Made by a program: the position numbers and the translations under genes
In this document: piece after piece, positions 1-7,584 of the stretch
Layout of the letters: the number at the start of each line of letters is the position of its first letter
How positions within the stretch are numbered: position 1 is the first letter of the stretch
Notes under the pieces: generated by a model
What the model saw: only the letters and a program-made list of their open reading frames with translations
Databases searched by the model: none
What the model was told of the DNA's origin: nothing
Assembly (NCBI GenBank): GCA_046732465.1
Contig: JBKPND010000035.1
Span: 1 to 46,402, forward strand
Origin: DASUPK01 sp046732465
Lineage (GTDB): Bacteria; Actinomycetota; Thermoleophilia; Solirubrobacterales; 70-9
Direction: 5' to 3'
DNA length: 46,402 bases

Positions 1-493
1 GCGCCGAAACTGCCGTGCGCACCGCCGGCTCCAGCCTGTCGACGCCGCTGCGGGCATAAAGCGGGCTACCGGCGTCCTCGACCAAGACCGAGGCCATCGC
101 CAGACCGCGTACCCCGTGTGGTCCCTTGGCTCGGAGTTTCCCGGCCAGCGCAGCAAGCCCGGGCTGGTTGGCGGCGACGTGGTAGCCATCGAAGGCCGCG
201 ATGGACATCGCCGTTGTCGCGCCGGGTCCCGGGCCCATCGTCGCCAGACGGAACACATTCTCGATTCCGGTGGCGATCCGGTTGCGCGTCGTCGGATCCG
301 CGAGTTGCTGGGCGCGAAGTGCCAGCTCCTCGCTTCTCACTGGATTCGCGCCGTCAGCAAGCGCTGAGTCAAGCTCGAGCCGCTTCCAGCGGACGCGCAG
401 GCGGGTCCAAAGCGAGGGCCCGGGTTTGTGGTCTGGGCGAAGGGCGCCGGGCGCCTTCATCGGGGCGAAGAGTCCAAAGTACGGGGCAGGCAT
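1..493 (-). CDS. Hypothetical protein, C-terminus cut by window edge
   Basis: About 164 residues are visible and the frame has no stop up to base 1, so the C-terminus is missing. The start is ATG at 493, preceded at a good distance by an AAAGGA ribosome-binding site (about 501-506). The N-terminus begins MPAPYFGLFAPMKAPGALRP and is followed by a basic, tryptophan-containing stretch. A Gly/Ala-rich region (GPGPGATTAMSIAAFDGYH) and a soluble-looking mixed helix/strand pattern come next. There is no signal peptide or clear membrane segment. I do not recognise the family. It is transcribed away from the gene at 632, leaving a 138-base divergent spacer. Codon use suits a real gene and is somewhat less GC-extreme than the housekeeping genes further right. 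Confidence 0.65.
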   Translation of the reverse strand, partial: MPAPYFGLFAPMKAPGALRPDHKPGPSLWTRLRVRWKRLELDSALADGANPVRSEELALRAQQLADPTTRNRIATGIENVFRLATMGPGPGATTAMSIAAFDGYHVAANQPGLAALAGKLRAKGPHGVRGLAMASVLVEDAGSPLYARSGVDRLEPAVRTAVSA

Positions 494-577
494 GGTCTAT
501 GTCCTTTCTCAGATCAAGGGGTGGCTCGGTGGGCAATCGGCCCACATCACCAGGGTCACCTCGATCAGCCCAAACCA

Positions 578-599
578 GAATGGGGTGAATCGCCCATTC
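578..599. promoter_or_regulatory. 7-bp inverted repeat in divergent spacer
   Basis: GAATGGG (578-584) and CCCATTC (593-599) form a perfect inverted repeat with an 8-base spacer. It lies about 33 bases before the ATG at 632, between two divergent genes. It could be an operator or a leader hairpin. Nothing ties it to a particular regulator. Confidence 0.3.
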
Positions 600-631
600 G
601 CCAGCGGAGTGCCTGGTGCGAGTCTTGAAGC

Positions 632-1006
632 ATGGAAACGCCGACTCGCTCAAGCGCAGCTGAGGCTCATGAGGAGCCGATGCTCAAGCTCACGATTCGC
701 TGCCACCCTGGCGTGCCAGTAGCTTCAGATGAGTTGGGGCGCTGGCTAACCGCCCAGGTCAGGGAGCTCCGGGCTGGCGCTCCTCGGGCCATCATCCGTC
801 TCTCACGCTTGACCCAAGATTTCCCGAGCCACGAGGCTGGAATCGGCTGGCTGCTCGAGCTGGAGATGCCCGAGGGGTCAGCACTGCTCACTCGGGGGCG
901 CTTGGCAAGCACGTTGGCCGAGATGCGCTTGCTCGGCATCGAGCCGACTGCGCTCACTCCGCTCGACTGGCCGAACGCACTGGGCCTTTCGGTCGCGGAG
1001 GTCTGA
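632..1006 (+). CDS. Hypothetical protein, first gene of USP/hemerythrin set
   Basis: A 124-residue reading frame. An internal ATG at 680 (MLKLTIRCHP, 108 residues) has AGGAG just upstream, whereas the ATG at 632 has no obvious ribosome site, so the shorter protein may be the real one. The sequence is soluble and alternates predicted strands and helices (KLTIRCHP near the start, WLLELEMPEG and AEMRLLGIEPTALTP later). I do not recognise the family. One base separates its TGA from the ATG of the USP-like gene at 1008, and the hemerythrin gene follows, so the three are probably co-transcribed. The neighbours suggest a stress or redox setting, but that is context only. Confidence 0.6.
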   Translation: METPTRSSAAEAHEEPMLKLTIRCHPGVPVASDELGRWLTAQVRELRAGAPRAIIRLSRLTQDFPSHEAGIGWLLELEMPEGSALLTRGRLASTLAEMRLLGIEPTALTPLDWPNALGLSVAEV

Positions 1007-1007
1007 G

Positions 1008-1466
1008 ATGAGGCCGCCGGCTGAGCGCGTCCTGGTCGTGAGCAACGAGATCCTGGCCGCCGCCAACGAGGTTCCCAAGGCAATTCGTCCGCTCGTCAAG
1101 GACGCCGAGGAGATCTACGTGATCGCACCGACCCTGACTAGCTGGCTGCAATGGGTGGCCTCCGATCTCGATGGCGCGCGAGTGGCAGCCGACCAGCGCC
1201 TGCACACGGTCTTCGACCACATGCACGCCAACGGCTTGAAGCCGCACGGGACGGTCGGAGAGGAGGATCAGATCGTGGCGATCGCCGATGCTCTGGCCGA
1301 GTTCGACGCCGATCTGATCGTGCTCAGGCTCCACGCGCCAAATAGCGAGCACGAGAGCTGGCACGAGCACCGAATTGCCGAGCGGGTCCGTTCACATTTT
1401 GACCTGCCGACGATGGTCTTCTTCTTCGACGACGAGGGGCGTGTCGTCGCTCGTCAGGAGGCCTAG
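1008..1466 (+). CDS. Universal-stress-protein-like protein
   Basis: A 152-residue soluble protein with the alternating strand/helix pattern of a USP fold. It opens with a beta strand (RVLVVSNEIL), has a second strand (EEIYVIAPTLTSWLQWVASD), and ends with DLIVLRLHAPNSEHESWHEH and LPTMVFFFDDEGRVV. This matches a small USP-like group common in high-GC actinobacteria. I do not see the G-x2-G-x9-G(S/T) ATP-binding motif of classical UspA, so nucleotide binding is doubtful. It starts at ATG 1008, one base after the previous stop, and is followed 10 bases later by the hemerythrin gene, which suggests one operon. Its role (stress response) is inferred from fold and neighbours. Confidence 0.65.
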   Translation: MRPPAERVLVVSNEILAAANEVPKAIRPLVKDAEEIYVIAPTLTSWLQWVASDLDGARVAADQRLHTVFDHMHANGLKPHGTVGEEDQIVAIADALAEFDADLIVLRLHAPNSEHESWHEHRIAERVRSHFDLPTMVFFFDDEGRVVARQEA

Positions 1467-1476
1467 GTGGCCGACC

Positions 1477-1935
1477 ATGAAACGATCCGAGGCCCTCCGC
1501 TCACTCTCTCGCGATCACCATCAGGCCCTGGTTATTGCCCGGGACCTGCGCCGGGCCGAAGAACTACCCAAAGCCGCCCGCCGGTTCCTCGAGTTCTGGA
1601 GGCAGCACGGCGAGCCCCACTTCCGGATTGAAGAGGAGGTCCTCCTGCCTTGCTGGGCCCTCCTCGGAACAGTGGATGCTGGGGCGGCGGCCCGACTTGC
1701 CCGCGAGCATCTGCGTATTCGCCGAGCGGCGATGGCGCTTGAGTCCCGCCGCGCATCTCTTGAGCAGATCCACGACCTCGGGGAGGAACTCGAAGCGCAT
1801 GTGCGCTTTGAGGAGAGGGAGCTATTTCCCCTACTGGAAGCCGATCTCGATGAAGACCAGCTGACCGATCTGGCGAGAGCTGTCAGCGAGGCCGAGGCAG
1901 CTCTGAGCGGGTCACAACTTGGCTCAGTCTTCTAA
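1477..1935 (+). CDS. Hemerythrin HHE-domain protein
   Basis: A 152-residue four-helix-bundle protein with the ligand pattern of hemerythrin HHE domains: His14/His15 in SRDHHQAL, a HFRIEEE segment (His then Glu), a His in REHLRIR, and a final HVRFEERELF (His...Glu). Such proteins bind a non-heme di-iron centre and act in oxygen, NO or iron sensing or storage; the exact role here cannot be read from sequence. I chose ATG 1477, giving MKRSEALRSL. An AGGAGG lies at 1456-1461, rather far upstream. In-frame GTG 1441 would extend the protein into the previous gene. It is the last gene of the 632-1935 set and converges on the membrane protein at 1956 with a 20-base gap. Confidence 0.85.
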   Translation: MKRSEALRSLSRDHHQALVIARDLRRAEELPKAARRFLEFWRQHGEPHFRIEEEVLLPCWALLGTVDAGAAARLAREHLRIRRAAMALESRRASLEQIHDLGEELEAHVRFEERELFPLLEADLDEDQLTDLARAVSEAEAALSGSQLGSVF

Positions 1936-1955
1936 ATGCGTCTTGACCGGCAGGC

Positions 1956-2438
1956 TCAAGCAGACAGCGAGACAAAGCCCCCGACGATCGCGCCGTAGGC
2001 GATGTGTCCGACGACGGTGACGAGCGGGGTGCGGGCGCCGTAGTTGAGCATCATGAATCCGGGTGGCTCCAGGAGGGCACTGGAACCTGCCGCCGAGAGC
2101 GGAGTGGACATCCGTGGATGGACGAGCGGCAACAGGGTGCTCACCAGCGCCGTCACGGCGAACAGGCCGTGGACCAGGCCGAAGGTGGCTCCGAGCCACC
2201 AGCCGCTCTGGCCGATGGCGACGAAGATTGCCAAGTAGACCAGTGCGAAGGCGAGGCCAACGATGAAGTGCAGGCCGTAGCCGAGTGCTTTAGCCCGCAC
2301 GCGATCGCCCGTGAGCGCGGTTCCCAGCAGAAACGGCAAGTCGACACGGGTCAATCCGAGCGCACTCGCCGCCTGCAGCAAGGTGGTCAGGACCAGGGTG
2401 CCGACGAATCCTCCAGCAAGAGCTCCCCAGATGGTCAT
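1956..2438 (-). CDS. Small polytopic membrane protein, unknown function
   Basis: 160 residues with about four hydrophobic segments: MTIWGALAGGFVGTLVLTTL at the N-terminus, then FIVGLAFALVYLAIFVAIG, TFGLVHGLFAVTALVSTLL and a C-terminal VGHIAYGAIVGGFVSL. Histidines and glycines occur inside the membrane segments (VHGLF, GHIAYG), as in several conserved but uncharacterised actinobacterial membrane families. Its ATG overlaps the TGA of the upstream GH15 gene as ATGA, so the two are translationally coupled. I cannot assign a function. Confidence 0.7.
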   Translation of the reverse strand: MTIWGALAGGFVGTLVLTTLLQAASALGLTRVDLPFLLGTALTGDRVRAKALGYGLHFIVGLAFALVYLAIFVAIGQSGWWLGATFGLVHGLFAVTALVSTLLPLVHPRMSTPLSAAGSSALLEPPGFMMLNYGARTPLVTVVGHIAYGAIVGGFVSLSA

Positions 2439-4261
2439 CTTGCCTCGGCCTGCTCGATCGCTTTGGCGGCGCTGATCAGCGCCAAGTGACAGAGCCCTTG
2501 TGGGAAATTGCCGGCGAACTCTGCAGTCGCGGGGTCGATCTCTTCGCTGTAGAGACCGACGTCATTGGCCAGGACGACCAGCTGGTCCATCAGCCCAGCA
2601 GCCTTGTCGAGCTGCCCCTGACGGGCCAGGGCCTCGGCAAGCCAGAAGGAACAGGTGATGAAGGCTCCCTCGGTGCCCGAGAGCCCATCCTCGCCGCTGT
2701 AGCGCAAGACGTACGGGCCCTGGGCGAGTTCGCGTCGCACCGCGTCAATCGTCTGGGCCAGGCGCTCCTCCCCGTTCCCCTCGTAGCCGTGGAGGACGCC
2801 GAGCAGAAGGCTCGCATCGAGCTCCTCGGCCCCGGCGTAGCGTACGTAGCTGCGCTTGGCCGGGGACCAGCACTCAGTCTCAATGAATTCCTGGACCGCC
2901 TCGGACGCCTCGTCCCAGCGCGGGGCCTGCTCGGCCGGGATGATGCCGCGGCCGGCAAGGCGCCGTGCGCGATCGAGCGCAATCCAGCACATCATCTTTG
3001 ACTGGGTGAAGTGGACTGGCTCGCTCCGGACCTCCCAGATTCCCGAGTCGGGCTTGTCCCAGATCTCGCAGACCAAGTCGGCGATGTCGGCGAGCCTGCG
3101 GGCTATGTCCCGATCAATCCGGTTGCCAGCATCTGCATACAGCCATGCCGTCTCCATCAACTCGCCGTAGATGTCGAGCTGAAGCTGCTCGGCGGCGGCA
3201 TTGCCAACCCGAACGGGACGCGAGCCGCGGTAGCCCTCGAGTGGCAACTCCCGCTCGGCCGCTCGATCGCCGCCTCCCAAGCCGTAGAGCACATTAAGCC
3301 GCGGATGAGTCAGCTGGGAAGCGTGCATCAGCCACCAGAAGTAGGCCCGGGCCTCGGCCGGGCATCCGAGTCGCAGAAAGGCGTTCAGGGTGAAGGCGCT
3401 GTCGCGAATCCAGCAGTAGCGATAGTCCCAGTTGCGCTCACCGCCGATCACCTCCGGTAGCGAGGCCGTGGCCGCTGCCGCAAGCGCCCCCGAGGGCGCA
3501 TGGACGAGCAGCTTCAGCGCCAGCGCGCTGCGAAGGACCGCATCACCCCATCGGCCGCTGTAGCTGCGCCCCTGGGCCCAATCTCGCCAGGCGGCGCAGG
3601 TTTCCTCGAACCGGGCATCAAGTTCGGGCCGACTCGGCAGCACAAGCGGTTCCTGGCGGGCGAAGGAAAGGGCGACAACGCCGCGCGAACCGGCCTGAAC
3701 CTGGAGGCGCGCGCCAATGCCATCTGGCCCAGATTCGGGCGTACCTGCGTCGTGGGCGAGCACGGCCAGAGCGTCACCTCCCGATTCCAATACCGGCACA
3801 GAACCCCGCCAGCCGGATCGCGCCCGACGGCTGCCGTATCCGAAGCGGGGCTCGACGCTCCAGCGCATCGGCACGCTTCCTGAGTGGCCGTCGATCCTGC
3901 GCTGTAGCTCCATGAAGGGGCCCAATGGACCACGCGGCAGCGTGATCGCATCGGTGACGCTCACCGTTCCCTGATCGGCGACGAACGTCGTCTCCAGGAC
4001 ATTGGTCTCAGGCAGATAGCGGCGTTCAATCGCGTGGGGGACTTCCGGCTCAAAGACAAAGCGGCCTCCGCCTCCTGAATCGAGAATCGCGGCAAAGACG
4101 GATGGCGAATCGAGGGCGGGAAACGGCAGCCAGTCAATTGAGCCGTCTCGCGCTACGAGTGCGACCGTCCGACCGTCCCCGATCGCAGCGTAGTCCCGTA
4201 TCGGTGCATAACCTCGGCCCCTCTGACTGGCGGCGGGCGAGACAGCGGTTTGGCTAGTCAT
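2435..4261 (-). CDS. Glycoside hydrolase family 15 (glucoamylase/trehalase-like)
   Basis: 608 residues, the normal length for bacterial GH15 proteins. The N-terminal domain (about 1-250) begins with the family hallmark PIRDYAAIGDGRTVALVARD then GSIDWLPFP. The (alpha/alpha)6 catalytic domain carries ERNWDYRYCWIRDSAFTLNA, the VGNAAAEQLQLDIYGE segment, and near the C-terminus GLYSEEID, which holds the expected catalytic glutamate. The family hydrolyses alpha-glucosidic bonds (glucoamylase, alpha,alpha-trehalase and related); the substrate cannot be fixed here. No signal peptide is visible, so it is cytoplasmic. The start is ATG 4261 with AAGGGGAG five bases upstream. It follows the DoxX-like gene by 55 bases and overlaps the next membrane protein. 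Confidence 0.93.
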   Translation of the reverse strand: MTSQTAVSPAASQRGRGYAPIRDYAAIGDGRTVALVARDGSIDWLPFPALDSPSVFAAILDSGGGGRFVFEPEVPHAIERRYLPETNVLETTFVADQGTVSVTDAITLPRGPLGPFMELQRRIDGHSGSVPMRWSVEPRFGYGSRRARSGWRGSVPVLESGGDALAVLAHDAGTPESGPDGIGARLQVQAGSRGVVALSFARQEPLVLPSRPELDARFEETCAAWRDWAQGRSYSGRWGDAVLRSALALKLLVHAPSGALAAAATASLPEVIGGERNWDYRYCWIRDSAFTLNAFLRLGCPAEARAYFWWLMHASQLTHPRLNVLYGLGGGDRAAERELPLEGYRGSRPVRVGNAAAEQLQLDIYGELMETAWLYADAGNRIDRDIARRLADIADLVCEIWDKPDSGIWEVRSEPVHFTQSKMMCWIALDRARRLAGRGIIPAEQAPRWDEASEAVQEFIETECWSPAKRSYVRYAGAEELDASLLLGVLHGYEGNGEERLAQTIDAVRRELAQGPYVLRYSGEDGLSGTEGAFITCSFWLAEALARQGQLDKAAGLMDQLVVLANDVGLYSEEIDPATAEFAGNFPQGLCHLALISAAKAIEQAEAR

Positions 4262-4316
4262 GACTCCCCTTCTACCCGGCGCAGGCTCAGCTGCCTGCGC
4301 CGGGACGAGCATGGCC

Positions 4317-4775
4317 TCAGGCGTGGATGCCCAGGCCGGGCGGGTCGTAGCGGCTCGCGAGCCGGGCCAGTGTCAACGCGGCGAGCATCAAGCCGAAGTC
4401 TCGCAGCGCGATGTCGTAGTAGCCCGAAAACGTGAGTAGGTTGACGACGATGCCGCCTAGCCATGCTGCAACCAGGTAGGCGCCGTAGCGGGGCTTGAGC
4501 GCGACGGCGAGGCCGGCGACGATCTCGACGACCCCGACTGCGTACATCGCGTCGGCACCGCTACCCGGAACGATGTCGTTGATCCAGGGTGCGAGATAGA
4601 TATCCCAGTCGACTAGGACATTGAAGAACTTGTCCACGCCGAAGAGGATCGGCGCTGCGGTAAAGGCGATTCGCAGCAGCCAAAACGCCTGATAGGCAGG
4701 ATCGCTCTTGAGGCGATCCGCTGCCTTTGGGACGCCGATCGCTGGCGCGCGGGGGCGAAAGGTTGCTGATTCCAT
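4317..4775 (-). CDS. DoxX-like membrane protein
   Basis: 152 residues with four membrane segments: FWLLRIAFTAAPILFGVDKF, AMYAVGVVEIVAGLAVAL, YGAYLVAAWLGGIVVNLLTF and FGLMLAALTLARLAS. The N-terminal LLRIAFTAAPILFGVDKF...NDIVPG and the VGVVEIVAG motif resemble the DoxX/TQO-small-subunit superfamily. Members are often linked to thiosulfate or sulfide redox processes, but many are uncharacterised. The start is ATG 4775, preceded by a strong AAAGGAG. An upstream in-frame ATG at 4862 lacks such a site. It is probably the first gene of a minus-strand unit with the GH15 gene and the membrane protein at 1956. Confidence 0.75.
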   Translation of the reverse strand: MESATFRPRAPAIGVPKAADRLKSDPAYQAFWLLRIAFTAAPILFGVDKFFNVLVDWDIYLAPWINDIVPGSGADAMYAVGVVEIVAGLAVALKPRYGAYLVAAWLGGIVVNLLTFSGYYDIALRDFGLMLAALTLARLASRYDPPGLGIHA

Positions 4776-4983
4776 GCTGATCTCCTTTGATCGAGGGTGG
4801 TCTCGATCGAGTATCAGCGGGGCCGCGGGGGCCAGCAATGGGGGCAAAGGCCCATCTCTCATGTGGTCAGCCGAACCGACTGGCTCCTGCGATGTGTCAG
4901 TTGGTCTCTTTCAGAACTGGTTAGTGCTGATCACGGCCCGGAAGGCTAGCCAGCGCGCCCGGTGAGAGTCGGGCCGTGGGACG
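4776..4983. promoter_or_regulatory. 208-bp divergent spacer with GATCGAG repeats
   Basis: This spacer separates the DoxX-like gene (minus) from the LtrA gene (plus). It contains GATCGAG at 4789-4795 and again at 4805-4811, 16 bases apart. The second copy lies within the perfect 10-bp palindrome CTCGATCGAG (4802-4811). A short inverted repeat ATGGG/CCCAT spans 4838-4855. The repeats sit just upstream of the DoxX ribosome site, which would suit an operator. I found no convincing -35/-10 pair. Confidence 0.3.
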
Positions 4984-6189
4984 ATGCCGCCCATGGCGAC
5001 CGACCGGACTCAGCGCCTGCGTCTCGGGGCAGCGCTCCGGCAGGAGGACCGGGTGCTGCCGCTCGAGCTGTTCTTCGACCTCGTCTTCGTCCTGGCAATC
5101 ACGCAGTGCACCACCCTGATGTCGCACAACACGACCTGGGGCGGCCTCGGCGAGGGGATGCTGGTCCTCGCGCTGCTCTGGTGGTCGTGGACGGCCTACG
5201 CCTGGCTGACCAGCGTCGTCGACCCGGAGGAGGGCGGGGTCCGGCTGGCGCTGTTCGCAGCGATGGCGGGCTTCCTGATCGCCGCCATCTGCGTGCCGGA
5301 GGCGTTCGGGAGCCTGGGGACCCAGTTCGCCGTCGCCTACGGGGCGGTGCGGGTAGCGCAGATCTTCCTGCTCGCCCTCGCGGCCCGCGACGACCCCAGC
5401 TTCCGGCGCTCCGTGATGGGCCTGGGAATCGGGACCGCGATCGGCATCTCGCTGCTGGTCGTCGGGTCCTTTCTCGACCCAGGTGCTCAAGCGGCCGTAT
5501 GGGGGCTCGCCCTGATCCTCGACATGGGAGAGCCCTACCTGTTCGGCTCGGAGGGCTGGCACCTGGTGCCCGGCCACTTCGCCGAGCGCCACGGCCTGAT
5601 CGTGATCATCGCCCTGGGAGAGTCGATCGTGGCAATCGGGCTCGGCGCCGGAAGCGATCTCACCTGGGGGATCACGGCCGCGGCGGCGCTCGGGATCGGG
5701 GTTGTCGCGGCGCTCTGGTGGGTCTACTTCGACATCGTCGCCCTCGTCTCGGCGCGGCGGCTGGTACGCGCTCCCGAGGGGAAGGTGCGAAACGAGCTGG
5801 CCCGGGACTCCTACTCGTACATCCACTTCCTCCTGGTCGCCGGGATCATCCTGCTCGCGCTCGGCCTGAAGAAGTCCCTGGGGCACCCCACCGACGCACT
5901 GGACGACGTCCCGGCCTTCGCCCTGGTCGGCGGTGTCGCCGTCTACCTGCTCGGCCTGGTCTCCTTCCGCTACCGCCACGTCCGGAGCATGAACCGGCAC
6001 CGCCTCGGTATGGCCCTGCTGCTCTTCGCGCTCTACCCGGTCGCCCTCGAGCTCTCAGCCCTGGTGATGCTCGCCGTGCTCAACGTCGTGCTCTGGTCGA
6101 TGATCGCCTACGAGACCCGGGGCTACGGGGAGGATCGAGCCGAGGTCCGCCACGGAGACGCGGCACCGGAGGCGCAATACACGGGCTGA
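4984..6189 (+). CDS. LtrA-family (low temperature requirement A) membrane protein
   Basis: 401 residues and about eleven hydrophobic segments. The N-terminal signature VLPLELFFDLVFVLAITQCT is diagnostic of the LtrA family, as are LLWWSWTAYAWLTS, the central HFAERHGLIVIIALGESIVA and ALWWVYFDI. LtrA was named from a Listeria mutant that grows poorly in the cold; its biochemical function is unknown. The start is ATG 4984, with an alternative ATG nine bases later (MATDRTQRL); neither has a strong ribosome site. It is followed after 24 bases by the antiporter gene and probably shares its transcript. The histidines and acidic residues in the central helices are conserved. Confidence 0.9.
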   Translation: MPPMATDRTQRLRLGAALRQEDRVLPLELFFDLVFVLAITQCTTLMSHNTTWGGLGEGMLVLALLWWSWTAYAWLTSVVDPEEGGVRLALFAAMAGFLIAAICVPEAFGSLGTQFAVAYGAVRVAQIFLLALAARDDPSFRRSVMGLGIGTAIGISLLVVGSFLDPGAQAAVWGLALILDMGEPYLFGSEGWHLVPGHFAERHGLIVIIALGESIVAIGLGAGSDLTWGITAAAALGIGVVAALWWVYFDIVALVSARRLVRAPEGKVRNELARDSYSYIHFLLVAGIILLALGLKKSLGHPTDALDDVPAFALVGGVAVYLLGLVSFRYRHVRSMNRHRLGMALLLFALYPVALELSALVMLAVLNVVLWSMIAYETRGYGEDRAEVRHGDAAPEAQYTG

Positions 6190-6213
6190 GATCGAGCCGG
6201 TGTCCGGCTTAGA

Positions 6214-7452
6214 GTGACGCCGATGGCTCAGTTGCCGCTAGGGACGGTGGCGGCCGGCGTCGATGAGACGTCCGCGCTGGCCATCGTCATCGCGGCGGCC
6301 GTCGCCGGACTGATCGTTCTCGCCGTCTCGCCGCGGCTGACGATCCCGGTCGTGGTGGTGGAGCTCGTGCTCGGGATCGTGATCGGACCGCAGGGATTCG
6401 ACATCGCCCGGCTCGATCCGACCACCTCGCTGCTGGGGAACCTGGGGCTGGGGATGCTGTTCTTCTTCGCCGGCTACGAGATCGACTTCGATCGGATCAA
6501 GGGACGGCCGCTCGAGCTGGCCGTCACCGGCTGGGCGATCTCGCTCGCCCTCGCCTACGGGATCGGCGGCGTGCTCGCCGCGGTCGGGGTGATCCTGTCG
6601 TTCCTCTACACCGGCTCGGCGATGGCCACCACCGCGATCGGGACGCTGATCCCGATCCTCAGCGACGCCGGAGAGATGCGGACGCGATTCGGCACCTACC
6701 TGCTGGGCGCGGGCGCGATCGGGGAGTTCGGGCCGATCCTCCTGGTGACGCTGATCCTCTCGACCGACCATCCGCTGCATGAGGCGCTGATCCTGGTGCT
6801 CTTCATCTTCCTGGCGGTGATCACGGGGATCCTCGCGGTGCGCTCTGCGTGGAGGGGCTGGCCGCTCGTCGAGAAGACCTTCGAGACCTCGAGCCAGCTC
6901 GCGGTCCGCCTGGCGGTCGTGCTGGTCTTCGCGCTCGTCGCCCTCGCTGCCCAGCTCGGGCTCGACCTTCTGCTGGGCGGGTTCGTCGCGGGGATGATCA
7001 CGCGCATCGCCCTCCGCGGCCGGGAGGTGGCGGTGTTCGACTCCAAGCTGAACGCGGTCGGCTACGGGCTGCTGATCCCGTTCTTCTTCATCACCAGCGG
7101 GATGGCATTCGACCTCGACGCGCTCACCTCGAGCGTGGGGGCGCTGCTCAAGGTGCCGATGTTCGTGGGCCTGTTCCTGGTCGTGCGCGGGGTGCCGGCG
7201 CTGCTGCTCTATCGAAGCGAGCTCGACCTCCGGGATCGGTTCGCCCTCGCCGTCTACTCGGCGACCGAGCTCCCGCTCGTGGTGGCGATCACCACCCTCG
7301 CGATCGAGGCCGGGCACATGAGGACCTCCACAGCCGCCGGCCTGGTCGGGGCCGCAATTCTCTCGACGCTGATCTTCCCGCTGCTCGGGGCGCGCATCAG
7401 GCGGGGCGGCGAGCCGGTCTCTGGGCCGATCGAGGCGCCGGCGACCGCCTAG
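6214..7452 (+). CDS. CPA2-family cation:proton antiporter (KefB/Na+-H+ exchanger type)
   Basis: 412 residues with about twelve membrane helices. It matches the Na+/H+ exchanger fold: an N-terminal helix, TIPVVVVELVLGIVIGPQGF, then LGLGMLFFFAGYEIDF, GAIGEFGPILLVTLIL in the core, LLLGGFVAGMI, and LIPFFFITSGMAFDL near the C-terminus. The FFFAGYEIDF and GPQGF motifs are typical of CPA2 monovalent cation/proton antiporters. Ion specificity (Na+ or K+) cannot be told from sequence. There is no C-terminal TrkA-N regulatory domain, unlike KefB/KefC. The start may be GTG 6214 or ATG 6223 (MAQLPLG). The gene ends just before two hairpins shared with the convergent pepQ. Confidence 0.9.
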   Translation: MTPMAQLPLGTVAAGVDETSALAIVIAAAVAGLIVLAVSPRLTIPVVVVELVLGIVIGPQGFDIARLDPTTSLLGNLGLGMLFFFAGYEIDFDRIKGRPLELAVTGWAISLALAYGIGGVLAAVGVILSFLYTGSAMATTAIGTLIPILSDAGEMRTRFGTYLLGAGAIGEFGPILLVTLILSTDHPLHEALILVLFIFLAVITGILAVRSAWRGWPLVEKTFETSSQLAVRLAVVLVFALVALAAQLGLDLLLGGFVAGMITRIALRGREVAVFDSKLNAVGYGLLIPFFFITSGMAFDLDALTSSVGALLKVPMFVGLFLVVRGVPALLLYRSELDLRDRFALAVYSATELPLVVAITTLAIEAGHMRTSTAAGLVGAAILSTLIFPLLGARIRRGGEPVSGPIEAPATA

Positions 7453-7515
7453 CGGCGCTCCGACGACAGCCTGAAGCCTGGGTTTTCAGCCCGCCACTCT
7501 CGCTCGATGGGGTCT

Positions 7516-7554
7516 GTGCGGATTAAGGGTTGTCTGACAACCACTAATCCACAC
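7516..7554. terminator. 19-bp imperfect inverted repeat
   Basis: The arms 7516-7534 and 7536-7554 pair over 19 positions with three mismatches around a one-base centre (core GTTGTCTGACAAC). It lies between convergent genes (antiporter on plus, pepQ on minus), which favours bidirectional termination. No T-tract follows, and the length and AT content of the arms differ from the flanking DNA, so another function is possible. Confidence 0.45.
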
Positions 7555-7557
7555 GGT

Positions 7558-7576
7558 CCGCCTACGGGTTAGGCGG
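7558..7576. terminator. CCGCCTA/TAGGCGG hairpin
   Basis: A perfect 7-bp stem (7558-7564 with 7570-7576) encloses the loop CGGGT. It ends eight bases before the pepQ stop codon region and follows the antiporter gene. It probably assists termination on both strands, although there is no U-tract. Confidence 0.45.
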
Positions 7577-7584
7577 GGCTTGCG

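Noticed and set aside
4921..6000. 359-codon open frame on minus, opposite LtrA
   Set aside because: Its composition is dominated by Gln, Asp, Glu and Arg. The plus frame is an unmistakable LtrA protein.
6238..7317. 359-codon open frame on minus, opposite the antiporter
   Set aside because: An extremely charged, His/Gln-rich shadow of a membrane protein. It has no conserved motif.
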